Positions 33,168 to 47,300 of a stretch of 64,000 nucleotides of DNA are shown piece by piece. The stretch covers positions 43,702,077 through 43,766,076 of the forward strand of contig NC_079203.1 in the NCBI RefSeq assembly GCF_026745355.1. Reading direction: 5' to 3'. The position numbers and the translations under genes are program-made. The number at the start of each line of letters is the position of its first letter. Position 1 is the first letter of the stretch. A model generated the notes under the pieces. That model had not been told where the DNA came from, did not search any database, and saw nothing but the letters and a program-made list of their open reading frames with translations. Source of the DNA: Beta vulgaris subsp. vulgaris. Lineage: Eukaryota; Streptophyta; Magnoliopsida; Caryophyllales; Amaranthaceae.

Positions 33168-36100
33168 TTTATGTATTAGTAAAAAATGACATAAAGCTGT
33201 AAAAGTTGATATGATTTGAGGATCAAATTAATTAAATCTTTAGTCCCACAACTTCTGTAACATTTGTATGCCACTTTTAGTTATTTATATTACTACGGAC
33301 AATCACTGATTTCACAATCTAATTAAAATCTAAATACACAATATAAGTACACAAATATTACATAGTTAAGATGTGAGTTTATTATTTGAAGATAGATATG
33401 TTGGATATAGTGCTTCAAAGTAATGTGAATATGGGTTCCTAAATTATCTATTGCAGTTGCTAGTTGCTACTGTTTAGTAATCACGTGGGTCTATTATTAT
33501 GCTTTCAAAGTATGCTTAATTTTTAGGATTAGTTAGTGTGTCAAGTTTGTTACTTGGTAAAAGTTGGTAGTATCTCACGGTGTTAGTTAGTGTGATTTAG
33601 TCAACCATGACTTTTGGCCTGTAGGATGTAGTGGCTTTACTTCAGACATTATTTGTTTTGGTTCTAGCCTATTTAATTGGTACTAGTGTAATTCATTTGC
33701 TTTGAAGTAATACAAGATATCCACTAAAAAAAAAGTAATAGAAGATATCGTCTTTTTAATCTTATTATTTCCCCTTTCTCATTTGTATTATAATTCCATC
33801 ATAGTATCAATGTCGGGTTAGATCCTAAAGAAAGAGTGTGTGTGTATGTTAAAACGACAAAGCATGAGTGAAGGAAACAAGCAATGCAACTTGGTTTCAA
33901 ATTATTTGTGAGCAATTCTATATTAAAATTATAACCATGGCAAGTAATGGTTTTGTGGATAGGTTCCCTTTTAGCCCATGTAAGTATTTTTGGTTTGAAG
34001 TGAAGTGGCAATCTTCATAATCAAATCAGATATTGGCAATATGATAATGGTGGAAGTCGTAGTCAACGTAGAGATAGTTTAATTGTGGTAGTGGATGTGG
34101 TCAAATTTACAAGACTACGTCAGATAGAGTTTATGGAGAAAAATGCTCCATTCATTGAAGGTTGATGAGAAATACATCAACAAATTTGAAGATTGTAATG
34201 AGGAGTGCATTACATGTTTGTGTTGAGATCAAAAGTGTGTCAAGTTTAAGTGCATGGTAGCAATATGGAAATCGGTGTCTAGTAAGAAGGTTTGAAGCAA
34301 GGAGGTGTGTTGGATATAGTGGTTCAAAGTAATGTGAATATGGGTTCCTAAATTATCTATTGTAGTTGTTAGTTGCTACTGTTTAGTAATCCCGTGGGTC
34401 TATTGTTATGCTTTCAAAGTATGCTCTATGTTAAGTATTAGTTAGTGGGTCATGTTTGTTACTTGGTAAAAGTTGTTAGTATCTCACGGTGTTAGTGGAA
34501 TTTAGTCAACCATGAATTTAGGATTTAGTGGCTTTACTTCAGCATTATTTCTTTAATTTCTAGCCTATTTAATCGGCACTAGTGTAATTAATTTGCTTTG
34601 AAGTAATATAAGATAGACGTTGGAACAATTGACTTTAACAAGATTTCACATAATATTATTTTTCCTACTATATATGTCAATGATAGAATTAGGTTAATGT
34701 TCATGTTGAATTTATGATATATAACGCACGCCACATGTGACTGTCGCTCATTGATTTTACTTGATTAAATAAAAGGGTTACTTCGGATCCCCTTATTACC
34801 ATATGGTTTCAAGGTGGAAGCTTCTTAATCTTGTGAAGCTGACTCTTCCTCCTTATGATGGATGCGACTAGACCCATATTTAACATGGTATCAGAGCTGG
34901 GCCACATATGGCGCCGTTGATTTACTTTGGGCCAATTGAAAAGGGGTCTTCACATGTGAGGGGGAGTGTTTAATCTATGATGTATAGCACACAACACATG
35001 TGACTATCCCACATTGATAAAAGAAGAGAGCTAAGTTTACTTTAAAGACAAATTAAAGAGGCTGCTACTCCCCTTATTATTATATGGTTTTGAGGTGAAC
35101 CTCCTTAATCTTGTGAAGATGATTCTCTCTCTCCTTATAAAGGGTGCGGTCCACAACCATATTCAACAGTTTATTTACAAACTATGTTTATCGAAAAACA
35201 AAGCCTTACATTAAGAAAAAGGAGAAAACTCGAAGGACAAGATACCAATGTTCATATATATTATTTTCGTTACATTTTGGTCAAAGTGATTTCTCCTATC
35301 CTTATCGCTTTTGCTAGACTAGTATTAAGTGTATTAATTCTTAACACTGGTCGGGTCTAGACTCATTGTTTCGTGTTTTGAAGCTTTGATTGTTTTCACT
35401 TAACAGTAGTTATTAGAATTGTTACACCACTTAGACTCTTTTCTTCTCAACTTATTGTTTTTAAAATTGCCTTATTTTGATGAAATCAATCACTTAACTT
35501 TTTTTTTTTACCGAACTTTACTTATATTTATTGAACTTATATTTGCTGAACTTTACTTTTCTTGTGGAACTTAACTTATTAGTTTTTCCTCAGCTTTAGT
35601 TTAGTTTTTCTAAACTTATATTGGTGAGCATATTTATTTTGTTGAACTTAACTTATTCTTTTGTGAAACTTCACTTATTTCTGGGAATAATGGTGCTTCT
35701 CAACAAATATATCTTAGAAAAATATACTTATCAAAATGTTTTCTAGCCAAAACTTGCTATTGTAGATCTGTAGCTTACCCCCAAACCGATAAGATCATAG
35801 CCATTTTTTCCATCCAATATACGCCTCCATATATAATTTAGTTATCGTACACTTTTAACCTGTTATCATTAGGTTCTTGCTATTTATTGTCTGTATTTAC
35901 TTAAAATAACTCGTATATTTTTTATATAATATATATTGTAAACTTATTTTACCTTAAAAATATAATATGTTATGACCCATTTTTCGGTTTCGTGGATAGT
36001 GAATTTTTTTGGGGGTGAAAACTATGAGGAAGGAGAAAGGTAGGAGGAAGAAGAAGAGAATGGATGAGGTCCGATCAGGGTTTCATGAGGACGAGAAAGA

Positions 36101-38276
36101 AGAAGAAAAAAGAGAAGAGGAAGGAGGAAGCTAAGGAGAAGAAAGAAGGGGTTGGGATCCCATGAAGGGCAAGGAAGGAGAAAGCAAAAGAAGGGAGCGA
36201 GGAGGAGGAAGAAGAAGAAAGGCGGGGATACGGGGGTGGTAATACTGGTGCCTGTTGTGGTAATGGTAGGTAACTAGAAAAAAGAGGAAGAAAAAGTACT
36301 AGAGGGAGAAAGAAGAAAAGTGATATAGTATAAATACATGCAGTAATTTGAAAATATGGGCGGCAAATAGTATGACAGTATAATGGTAGGTAATTAAAAA
36401 AAAGGAAGAAAAAGTACTAGAGGAGGGAGAAAGAAGAAAAGTGATATAGTATGAATACATGCAGTGTTTAGTAAATATGGGTGGCAAATAGTGTGACAGT
36501 ATAATTAATGATATAACAAATATGAAAAAGCTTATTTATTGATTATAAATTTTGTCAAATATTACTTTTTATCTAAAACCACTTATTAGAAAAACTTGAA
36601 AAAAAAGCACCTTCTACAAAATTTTTGCTGTCAAAAACAACCTTTTGGCAGAATCTCATGATTGACTTCAGATATCAGATGCTAACTTGCTCGTGGTTGG
36701 TACATGACTCGACAAGCAGCTCTAGATTTTTCCGAAATCACCTTATCAAAAGAAATTAGTATTTTGGCTCGGGCAATGCCTCGGGTCAGTTACAATTATG
36801 TGATAAACAAATATTTTTCGTATTTTTTGTCCATTAAGAAATTGAAAATTTTACGTCATGACGTGATAAGTAAAAAAAACTGAAAGGTTTGATTTTGAAA
36901 TAATAGTTTAAAAAGAATTGTGGTAAGAGAATACGACATCAATAGACTCTTGTTAGTTACGCAATAAGAGTGCTAGAGATATAAATTCTTGTTTAAGTCT
37001 TTTTAGTTAAGTATAATTACTAAAAAAACTTTATCATATTTTATTTGGAACATTAGACAATACAACCATAGTGTATTGATGGTTACGCTCTTACATTTTA
37101 TTTTAAAGGTCACATGTTTGAGACCTTGCAGTTGCACAATATTTATATTTTTTTAATTGATGAGTACACATGGACATAAAACATTTGCATTAGAAATTTG
37201 AGGAGAATGCCACGTGGCACATAGGCTTCTTTAGGCACGCATTAAAATATATTTGTATAGATAGATTGTATGAAACCACCTTTTACAATTATTATTTTTT
37301 TTAAAATTGGTTATGATAAATAATTACTAACAACACTTATAATAGTAAATTTGACTAAACTTATCATTGTTTTGCGGAAAATTATCTCAGTATTTTTGTT
37401 GGTAAAGTTGTATATTTAATCCAACCCCTCATACCCAACCGTTCCCAATAAAAAGTCCAATTCGCTATTATATTTACAAATTATCCATCTAAGTTCTTCC
37501 AAATAATCTCCCCAAAAACACTAGAAGAAAAGGTGAATAGAGTGTATGTGTGTTTGAGAGATAATGAACTGAGTCTGAGCGCTATGACTCTATGATGGTG
37601 ATAAACTTCTCCTTTTTGCTTTTTTTTTTTGCATAGGAAAAAGTCACAAGAGAGAGCTCAACTATTAACCATTTTCCTTTATAAGTCCCAACTATGAATT
37701 GTTCCCTACATGTTCCAAGTTTACTATATTGTAATTTTCATTGGTCCTAAGTTACTTATTACGGGTTTAGAAGGTAAGATTCTTAAATGTTTACCATCTT
37801 CGAACACTTTCAACAAATGACAAAGACCTATAAAATGGGGCCAACATTTAAAAATCTTAACTTTTAAACCGTTTGTAGGTAATTCAGGACTTATAAAATC
37901 ACAAGATGGTGAACTTGAGACATGCAGGGAATAATCCATAGTTAGGACCTATCAAAGAAAATGGGTAATAGTTGGGCCCTCCTCTTGTGAATTTCTCCTT
38001 TTGCATATTGAACTTAAAATACTACCTATTCTAGCTGATCAGCTGAAGTTCCTAATGAAAGCAATTCTGCTCATTCATCAATATAGAAAGATTTTGTTAT
38101 TGTCCAGCTCAGCTTAAGTTATTTGTTAGAGTTAGTAAAGTTTGTTAATCAGTTTTAGTTAGCTTTCTCTATAAGATATAATTCCAAGCAGCTACTAGTT
38201 AAATACTCTAGATGATTCTCACTGTATTCTTTCACATGTATTCTCACCGAAATAATATATATATATATATATAATA

Positions 38277-38375
<99 letters not shown>

Positions 38376-41300
38376 CTCTCTATTATCTCTAAACCTAGAT
38401 TGTATAATTCAATACTGAGATTGTTAACATGGTATCAGAGCTTATTGATTATTATTTATCCTGACATTTCACTGACGCATTTGACCATTATACAAAATCT
38501 GGTTTGAAATTCTTACCTCTTTGATTTCTCTGAATTGATTTGTAATTTTCTGGAAATTTCTCTCTGAATTTTTCGTATAATTTGATGTAGCGATTATTGC
38601 TAAATTTTATTGAATTGATGAAGTTCTAATTTGCAAATTAAACTGCAAATAATGATCTCAAATATCCTCATTCTTGTTGCTACATTCTTTCTAAAATTTT
38701 TAGCAAATTTGATTTGATCTAATCATTTTGAACTGAACTTTTCCTTAAACCAGAAATTCTTGTTGTGATAATCTGAATTTTTCATCTGATCATAGTGATC
38801 AAAGCTGAACTTCATCTCTCAAAATTTCTGCTGAAATTCATATGAAATTCTAAATTCTATTCTTCATTCTTCAATTCATCTAACATTTTGAACTCTATTC
38901 TTCATTTTCCAATTCATCTGAAATTCTGTATTATACTCTTTGTCTCTACTCTATCTTATTCTTAACAAAATGCATGAAGTTGTGAACAATCAACTTGAGT
39001 TAACTCAAGATCCTACCAGTGTATATTTTCTTCATCCGTTTGATAATACTTCTGTGCAATTAGTTTCACCTGTTTTTTATGGCACTGGCTATACTAATTG
39101 GAAAAGGATGATCATCATCAGTTTATCATCCAAAAATAAAGTATGTTTTGTAGATGGAAGTCTAGAAAAACCTACTACATCTAAAGAACATAAGGCTTGG
39201 GACAGATGTAACAATATGGTTACAGGATGGATCTTAAGATCATTAGATGCTATGACTGCTAAAAGTGTGTTACACTTAAGAACAACACGTAGATTTGGCA
39301 AGATCTTGAACAGAGGTTTGGACAATCTTCAACTGCTCAGTTGTATTCTATTCAGCAAGATCTAGCTAATATATCTCAAGAAAATGATGACATTGCTATA
39401 TTCTTTACTAGAATGAAAGTGTTATGGGATGAACTAGATAGTACTAGTCCTCTGCCTTCTTGTGAATGTATTGGTTGCAAATGTAATCCCACTCATAAAT
39501 TTCTCAAGATCCAGCAAGATCATAGACTAGTTCATCTTCTAATGAAACTGAAAGAAGGATATCAACAAGTTAGGACAAATATTCTTATGATACCTGAACT
39601 TCCACATTTATTTCAAGCATATAGATTGCTACTTCAAGACCAAAGGCACGAAGAGCTGAGTTCTCTTCATGCTTCTTCATTTGAAACAATGGTATTTGTT
39701 GCATACAGGCAAAGGTTCCATGTGACTTAGAACAACTACAAGCAACTTTCATCTTCTTCTAGTTACAATAAACCTTTTCAGTATTATGACATAACTTCTG
39801 GAAATAAATTTGTTGCTGGCAATAAAAGAGGATCTCATTACTACTGTACACACTGCAAAATTGCAGGACATAACCTTAAAAGGTGTTTCAAGGTCCATGT
39901 ATATCTAGCTGATTATAACCACTCTCAGAAAAGGTTCGCTACTGCTGTGCACGGAGAAGAGTCTCTTGAACCTTCTTCATCATCTGAAATAATTCAACTT
40001 GCTCTCACCATGGATCAATATCAAAAACTTATTGATATGTTAGGGCAGTTAGGAGCTCAATAGCAAGACACATCCAAAGAAGAAGAAAATAATGGCACTA
40101 ACAATGCATATTTTGTAGGTAAATTTTGTTTAAGTGCTCATAGCAAGACACGATGGGTACTTGATAATGGGTTAACAGATCATATTTACCATGATCTTTC
40201 ACTTTTTCACTCTTACAAAGTCATAGATGATCCTGATAATACTATCACAGTTCCTGATGGGAGAAAGATTCAAATCACTGATGTTGGTACTCTTGTTCTG
40301 AGTGATCTTGTCACACTGAAATAAGTGCTCTACGGTCCTGGATTTCACTTCAATTTGATTTTAGTCCCTAAATTATGTCATAATTTTTCTGAGATTATTT
40401 GATTTTCTTCTTAAAATTGCACTCTACATGGCTTTTTTTTGATAAGGCCAATAGCTCTTGGTAAGCTGCATTCAAGCCTCTATTATTTTGAAGATGTTTC
40501 TAGCTCTATTAATGCTGCTGCGTGCTCTTGTCCACTCTGCTGATGTTTCTCCTTCTGAAGAAAAGCAACATGATTCCTACTTCTTTGACTACTTCTTATA
40601 GTGTTACTGATGTAAAACTCTGGCATTTAAGATTGGGTCATATGCCTTTTTCTCAAATGGCATCCCTTCTTCCACAGTTCAATTTCAAAGATGTTTTTTT
40701 ATTGTTTGTGTCAGATTTGTTCTAAGGCTAGACAAACTAGACTGACTTTTCATTCTAGTGTTGTTACTACTTATAAGCCATTTTAGTTGGTCTATGTTGA
40801 TACATGGGGACCATATGTTCATATTACAAATAAAGGTTGTAGATTTTTCCTTGCAATTGTGGATGACTTCACAAGGACTACTTAGGTTCATTTGCTCAAA
40901 TTTAAGTATCATGCTGTTGCTATTATTGTGAACTTTGCTTATTATCTTCATATCCAATTTCAAACTTTTATTCAATACATTAGTACGGATAATGCTAAGG
41001 AACTTTGTGAATGTCCTATGTTGCAGTTTTACCTTGTAAATGGTATTGTGCATCAAAAGAATTGTGTTGATTCTCCTCAACAGAATGGTACTACTGTTGA
41101 GAGAAAGCACATGCACTTGCTTGAAACAACTCATGGACTATTACTTTAAGCTCAGTTTCCTTTTCATCTTTGGGGGGAGAGTGTATTATGTGTTGCATGC
41201 CTCATCAACAGGATGCCCCTCTCTTCTCTCAACAAGATCTCTCCTTATCAGCAAATGTATGACACTGAATCAAATACATCTCATTTTAGAAGTTTTGGTT

Positions 41301-44300
41301 GTTTGTGCTTTATCTCCACTTTGAAACCGGACTGATCTAAGTTTGATTCCAGGGCAGAAGCTTGTGTTTTCCTTGGCTACCCCACTTATCAGAAGGCATA
41401 TAAACTCTATCACTTGGCTACAAAGAAGATTATAATATCTAGGAATGTTGTTTTCCATGAACAACATTTCCCCTTTCATATCTTTAATTCTTCTCCATTT
41501 CAATTTTTCTTTTCTACTTGTAGACACATAATCGTGTCTCCCCATTTAAGGATCCTATGATGAAACATACAATGGTCTTAATTGGTCCGACCCAAGGACA
41601 TAGTAGTTTGAAAAGCCATTCAACACCATTTCAAAAAGTGTTAATGTCCTATTTTAAAGCCTAATTAATTATTATGATAATTACTTGTATTTTGAGCCTA
41701 ATTCTTTAAAAAGCCCAATTAATTATTTAACAATAATTAATTAATTTATGTTAATAAATAAATATTTTCAAAAGATATTTTATAAGTTAAAATCAGGTTT
41801 TATCTCGTAAAATCAGATATCCATAATTAAAGGATAAAAGAAATCTTTTAAATATGTTTTAAATAAAGTTGGCAAAGGCAAGTCAAGAGCCAAGCTCCAA
41901 CCTACGCCTGGCACAAGTCTATGCGTGAGGCAGAACTCTGTCCACCTATGCGAGGTAGGGGTGTTCAATGTCGGATATCGGATCGGATCCGATACGAAAA
42001 TTCGGATATCCGAAAATTTCAGATCGGAGGAATTGCGATCCGAAATTTTCGGATGTCCGAACTTTTCGGATCGAATCACCGGGTTTTCGGATCGGATCAC
42101 CGGGTTTTCGGATCGGATACAAGGTTTTCGGATCGGATCACCGGATTTTCGGATCGGGTTCGTTGACATTTTTGAAAAATCCCAATCCGTATCCGATCCG
42201 AAAACCCGAAATTTTTTCCGGATACCCGATTTGAAATATCCGAAATCTTAAAATCGGATCGGATCGACGGATTTTCGGATCGGATATTTCGGATCGGATA
42301 TTTTTGCACAACCCTAGTGCGAGGTGCACTAATCTGCACCTGACACGTGGATTTCTGACTCATTAAGAGTCTTGTGTCAAGTGCCGATCTCCACGTGAGA
42401 CGCGGATTTTCTTTCTTATCTTTTTCAAAACGCGTGCCACATGTACGCTTTTTTTACTAGGCATGCCGCATAATGCGCTTGACACGTTAGTTGCGCCAGG
42501 CGCAGCTGACGCGTGAGGTTCAATGTTGTTTTTCCTAGAAATAGGCTTGATTTTCGTATAGATTTCAAGACGAACTTTTCACAACACACTTCAAACTCGA
42601 CGAATATTTTACGAACCTCTCTATGCATTATAGAACTTCCCTACAAAAGTTCATACCTTTCAAACGCAAATACATTCAATCTACATACATTCATACATTC
42701 AGATTTTCAGGCTTCACGATTGCTCGTCCCGAAGGTTATGAATCTCGTAGACCCAAGCCACGGTATAATCCTGAGACTCCTTAAATAAATTCTTTATTAT
42801 TATATTAAAGTTACTAATTGTTTTCTTTCATGATGTAGATCTTTAATATAGAATCGTTCTACTGTATATTCTAAACCTTTTTTTCTTTCTTTTTATTTAT
42901 TTTTGTATAGATCATTCTATGCATATTATATGATTATCCTGTTTTAAGACTTTTATCACCCACATGTTATTTTTTCTAATTAAAGACCTAAAGAATTGTT
43001 CGAACATTAATCAGATTAATTTGGACAACCCGTTAGGTACCCTGTAATATTGATTGCCTAAATAACATATCACTAAAAAAAAGTTTTCTTATGTGTTTCC
43101 TGGACCAATCTAGACTAAATATTTTAAGGGTGTATAAAATATTATATGATTATTTTTTTGCATAAAATCTGTAATGAATCGATATTTAGTAGAGGCCATG
43201 GGCAATATGGTTCCTGACTGTATTGTACCCTCACCCCTGAACTCAATCTTTGGTTCACTTTGACCATCCATGGAGTCATGATGCGGAAATCTACATTAGA
43301 TAATTTGTCCCTATGATTTTTCTATATTCAATTAGATTTATGAGTCTTCCTAAAAAGAATTGTTGGCGACTTCTTTCAAAACAATTTTCAATAAAACCTT
43401 AACAATGGGGTAGTCAAATCAAATACGCGCTCACACCGCATAGGTGAAATACAAACGCACATACACTATTATTAATAATGATCATATTTTTGCTTACCCG
43501 ACCTTTTACTTTTGTTTCTACAAGCCATATTACTTCTGAAATTCCATCTTCATCTACTATTCATACATCACCATTACACACAACTTCTCTTCCCACTACT
43601 TCTAATCCTACTTCTATTTCTTATTTTCCCTCACATATCTCTAATTTTAATTCATCTCTTGCCTCTATTTTTTCTTCACCTACTACTCTCACATATTCTA
43701 TTTCTCTTTCTCTCAGACACTCATCTAGAACCCATATCCCTCCAGCCTACTTACAAGAATAGATTTGTGATGCTGCTACTTATTGGTGTAACCTAGTGAA
43801 CTATGATTCTATTCCCCATACACACAAAACTTTTCTTTCACACTCCTCTGATTTAGTAGAACCTGCTACGTATCACCAAGCTTCAAAGGATTGTAAATGG
43901 GTAGCAGCCATGGACAAAGAATTGGAAGCTTGGCTTCAAATAATACCTGGGATGTTGTTAATCTCTTTGTTGGAAAATCTCCTATTGGCTGCAAGTGGGT
44001 TTTCAAAATCAAATTGAAATCCACAGGTGAAGTTGAAAGGTATAAAGCAAGATTGGTTGCAAAAGGTTACACTCAGCAACATGGTGTTGACTTTCAAGAC
44101 ACTTTCTCACCTGTTGTGAAGCGCTCTACTGCAGATATGTTGTTGCTTTGGCAGCTTACACAGGCTGGAAACTATATATATGCCAGCTTGATGTTAAAAG
44201 TGCCCTCTTCCATGGAGATCTTCATGAGGAAGTGTATATGAAGCTTTCGAAGGGTTTTCTTTACCCTCATCATCAAGTATATATGTAGACTTAAGAAGTC

Positions 44301-47300
44301 TCTATATGGCTTGAAACAAGCCTCAAGGCAATGGTTTGCTAAGTTAGTGTTTGAAATCACTAAACAAGGTTTTCATCAGTCTAAGAATGACTATTCTTTG
44401 TTGTTAAAGCCTAATGGTTCTCTAATCACCATACTAGCTGTTTATGTAGATGCTATCATCTTGACTGGTAGTGATTTGTCCACCATTCTTCACATCAAGC
44501 AGCACTTCGACAAATTATTCAGCATCCAGGACCTAGGGAGCTTAATTTCTTCCTAGGTATAGAAGTATCTTACCCTCCCCAAGGTATTGCTCTCACTCAA
44601 GCCAAATTCACTAAGGAATTGTTAGCTCATTGTGATCTTGACATCACTAAACCTGCTATCACTCCTCTCCTCATTAATCTCAAACTTGCTGATGATGATG
44701 GTATCGTCCCTTAGATGATCCTATAAAATTCAGAGGTTTAGTTGTCAAATTAAACTTTCTCACACATATTAGGCTTGATTTGGCTTATTGTGTACAAACT
44801 CTTTCCCAATTTATGCACTCTCCCACTTCTGCTCATATGACAGCTCTCACACATGTTTTAAGGTACATTAATTGTACTGTTGGTCAAGGGATCTTAATGA
44901 AAGGTGATGATAAGCTCACTCTCTAAGCCTTTGCGGATTCAGTGTAGGGTGCTTGTCCTGACACAAGAAAATCCATCTCAGGATATATTGTGTTGTTTGG
45001 TGCTTCTCCCATAAGTTGGAAGTCAAAGAAGCAAGCCACAATTTCAATATCTTCCTCAGAATATAAGCATAGGGCCATGGCTCATACTACTGCTGAAGTA
45101 ACTTGGTTGGTAAGATTGTTGGATGAATTGGGAGTTACTCACTTACAACCTATTACTATAAACTGTGATAATCAACCAACACTTCATATTGCACGAAATC
45201 CTGTGTTTCATGAGCGTACAAAACACATAGATATTGACTGTCATATCACAAGAGAAAAGCTTATGGAAGGTCTAGTCTCTTTAACTTATTTGCCTACTTC
45301 TGCTCAATTGGCAGATGTATTTACTAACGTTTCACCTTCAGCTCAGTTCCATAAACTATTATCTAAGCTTGGCATGTTTTCTCCCATGTGTAGCTTGAGG
45401 AGGCATGTTAAGACTACCTATTCCAGCCTAGCTGAAGTTCCTAATTAAAGCAATGCTCACTACAAAAAGAGGTCCATTTAGAGACGGACAAAATTCGTCC
45501 CTAAATAGGTCAAATCCGTCGCTATATGGGATTAGAGACGGATTTAGAGACGAATATTGTCCCTCTCTAACTCCAAAACCATCATTGCTAATTCGAGTTA
45601 GAGGCGGATTTTGAAAATCTTTTCAAAATCCGTCTCTAAATTCACTGCAATTTTAAAAAATAAACGAAATCATAACAAGGTAGTTCCTAATATTATCGTG
45701 ATTATATTTTATCACCTATTATTACCTGCCAAGTTCAAGTCGATTTCATTATCAGTTCGGAATATCACTCAAGTAAACCCGGTTCAGCTCTACAAGGAAA
45801 AAGATAAGGGGAATCCAGTCGCAAGAACCGCTGTTCGTAGGAATCGAACTTGTGACCTCAAAGACACGAGGAGAAGATCCAACCAACTACACCAAATACA
45901 ACTTGTATACTTCTCTATGTAATATTGTAATATGTAGAATAAATATTAGAGACGGAATCAAAAATCTGTCCCTAATTTAGAGACGGATTTTTAAATCTGC
46001 CCCTAATGTAGAGACAGATTTTTAAAAATCCGTCCCTAAATTAAAGAAGTGCAATAAAATATTCATATCTAAATTTACAGACGGATTTAAAAATCCGTCC
46101 TCAAATTAAAGATGTGCAATAAAATAATCATATCTAAATTTAGAGTCGGATTTTAAAAATCCGTCCCTAAATTAAAGAAGTGCAATAAAATGTTCATATT
46201 TAAATTTCGAGACGGATTTTTGAAATCCGTCCCTAAATCAGAGACGGATTTTTAAAATCCGTCCCTAAATTAAAGAAGTGCAATAAAATATTCATATTTA
46301 AATTTAGAGATGGATTTTAAAGATCCGTCCGTAAATTTAGAGATCGATTTAAAAGTCAAAACGGATATATATTCGTGGCCAAAAATCCGTCGCTATATGA
46401 GTTTTTTTTTAGTGGTTGCCGATTCATCAATACATAAGATTCTGTTATTGTCCAGCTCAGCTAAAGTTATTTGTTAGAGTTAGTAAAGTTTGTTAAGTCA
46501 CTTTTAGTTAGCTTCGTATACAAGCTGTAATTCCTATCAGCTACTAGTTAAATATTCTAGATTATTCTCATTGTATTCATTCACATTTATTCTCAGTGAA
46601 ATGAAATCTATCTCTTTCTCTTTCTTCTCTCTAAACATGGATTGTATAATCCAATACTGAGATTGTTAACAGACCTCTTATTTTGCTGCAATGTGATTTT
46701 AGTTCCTTCACTGTGAAAAACTTATGAAATTTGATGTTGAATTTGTTGGATTATGCTCCAAAATTAGTCAAATAGTTTTCCTAATAGATAGGATTAGTTG
46801 CTAATAATTAGTTAGTGGGTTAACAAATAGTGGTCTAGATAATGGTCTAGTTAGTGGGATAGCAAGTAGTGGGCTACATAGTGGACATGTTATTAGTAGT
46901 GCTTTGTATGCCTATTTAAAGGTTGTTTTATTTATTCATTATGTGAACATGAAAAATATATAAAAATGTAATCTTTTTAATCCTCTCCAAGTTTTTCTCT
47001 TTCCTCCTCTAAAAATTCAACAGAATTACCCGTGTATGTTTCGACTATTGTTGATATGATGAATAAATGAGTACAAGAAGTGGCTCACGGAAGACATTAA
47101 TCGAATTAGGAAGAAAGATTGGAGAGTGAGTGGAAACAAGGGGAAAAAAGTAATGGAACTCGAGGGTTTCGTCAGGTCACATGCCAGGCAAGAGCAAGTC
47201 AAAGCCAAAAATTTCGAAGTCAAGGATAAGAATCAGGTAAAAGATATCTTTTTTGACTACAACAAAAAAATTGTAAAAGGTGGTTACTTGCCATGTTTTA

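Larger units (their letters stand above)
38009..46671 (+). mobile_element. Old Ty1/copia retrotransposon with nested insertions
   Basis: The 5' LTR is 38009-38429, containing a long (TA)n tract at about 38253-38372. The primer site tggtatcagagc begins at 38430. Gag spans about 38970-40060 ([19 protein letters not shown]; zinc knuckle [14 protein letters not shown] near 39850). Protease remnant [10 protein letters not shown] is near 40150. Pre-integrase [14 protein letters not shown] is near 40620 and integrase at 40780-41560. Reverse transcriptase lies at 43950-44720 ([24 protein letters not shown], where YVDDIL is usual). RNase H spans 44930-45400. The 3' LTR is 45406-46671, split by a CACTA element. 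Stops and frameshifts occur in every domain and the YVDD aspartate is lost, so it is inactive. Insertions lie at about 41565-43490 and 45458-46414. It occupies the DUF26 intron. Confidence 0.88.

Noticed and set aside
41813..42363. Cluster of overlapping open frames around the GGATCGGAT repeats
   Set aside because: All lie within a hAT-type MITE whose short motif happens to lack stops in several frames.
46000..46330. CRISPR-like regular repeats
   Set aside because: Repeats and spacers are all variants of one CACTA subterminal motif in a plant nuclear context. There are no unique spacers or cas genes.
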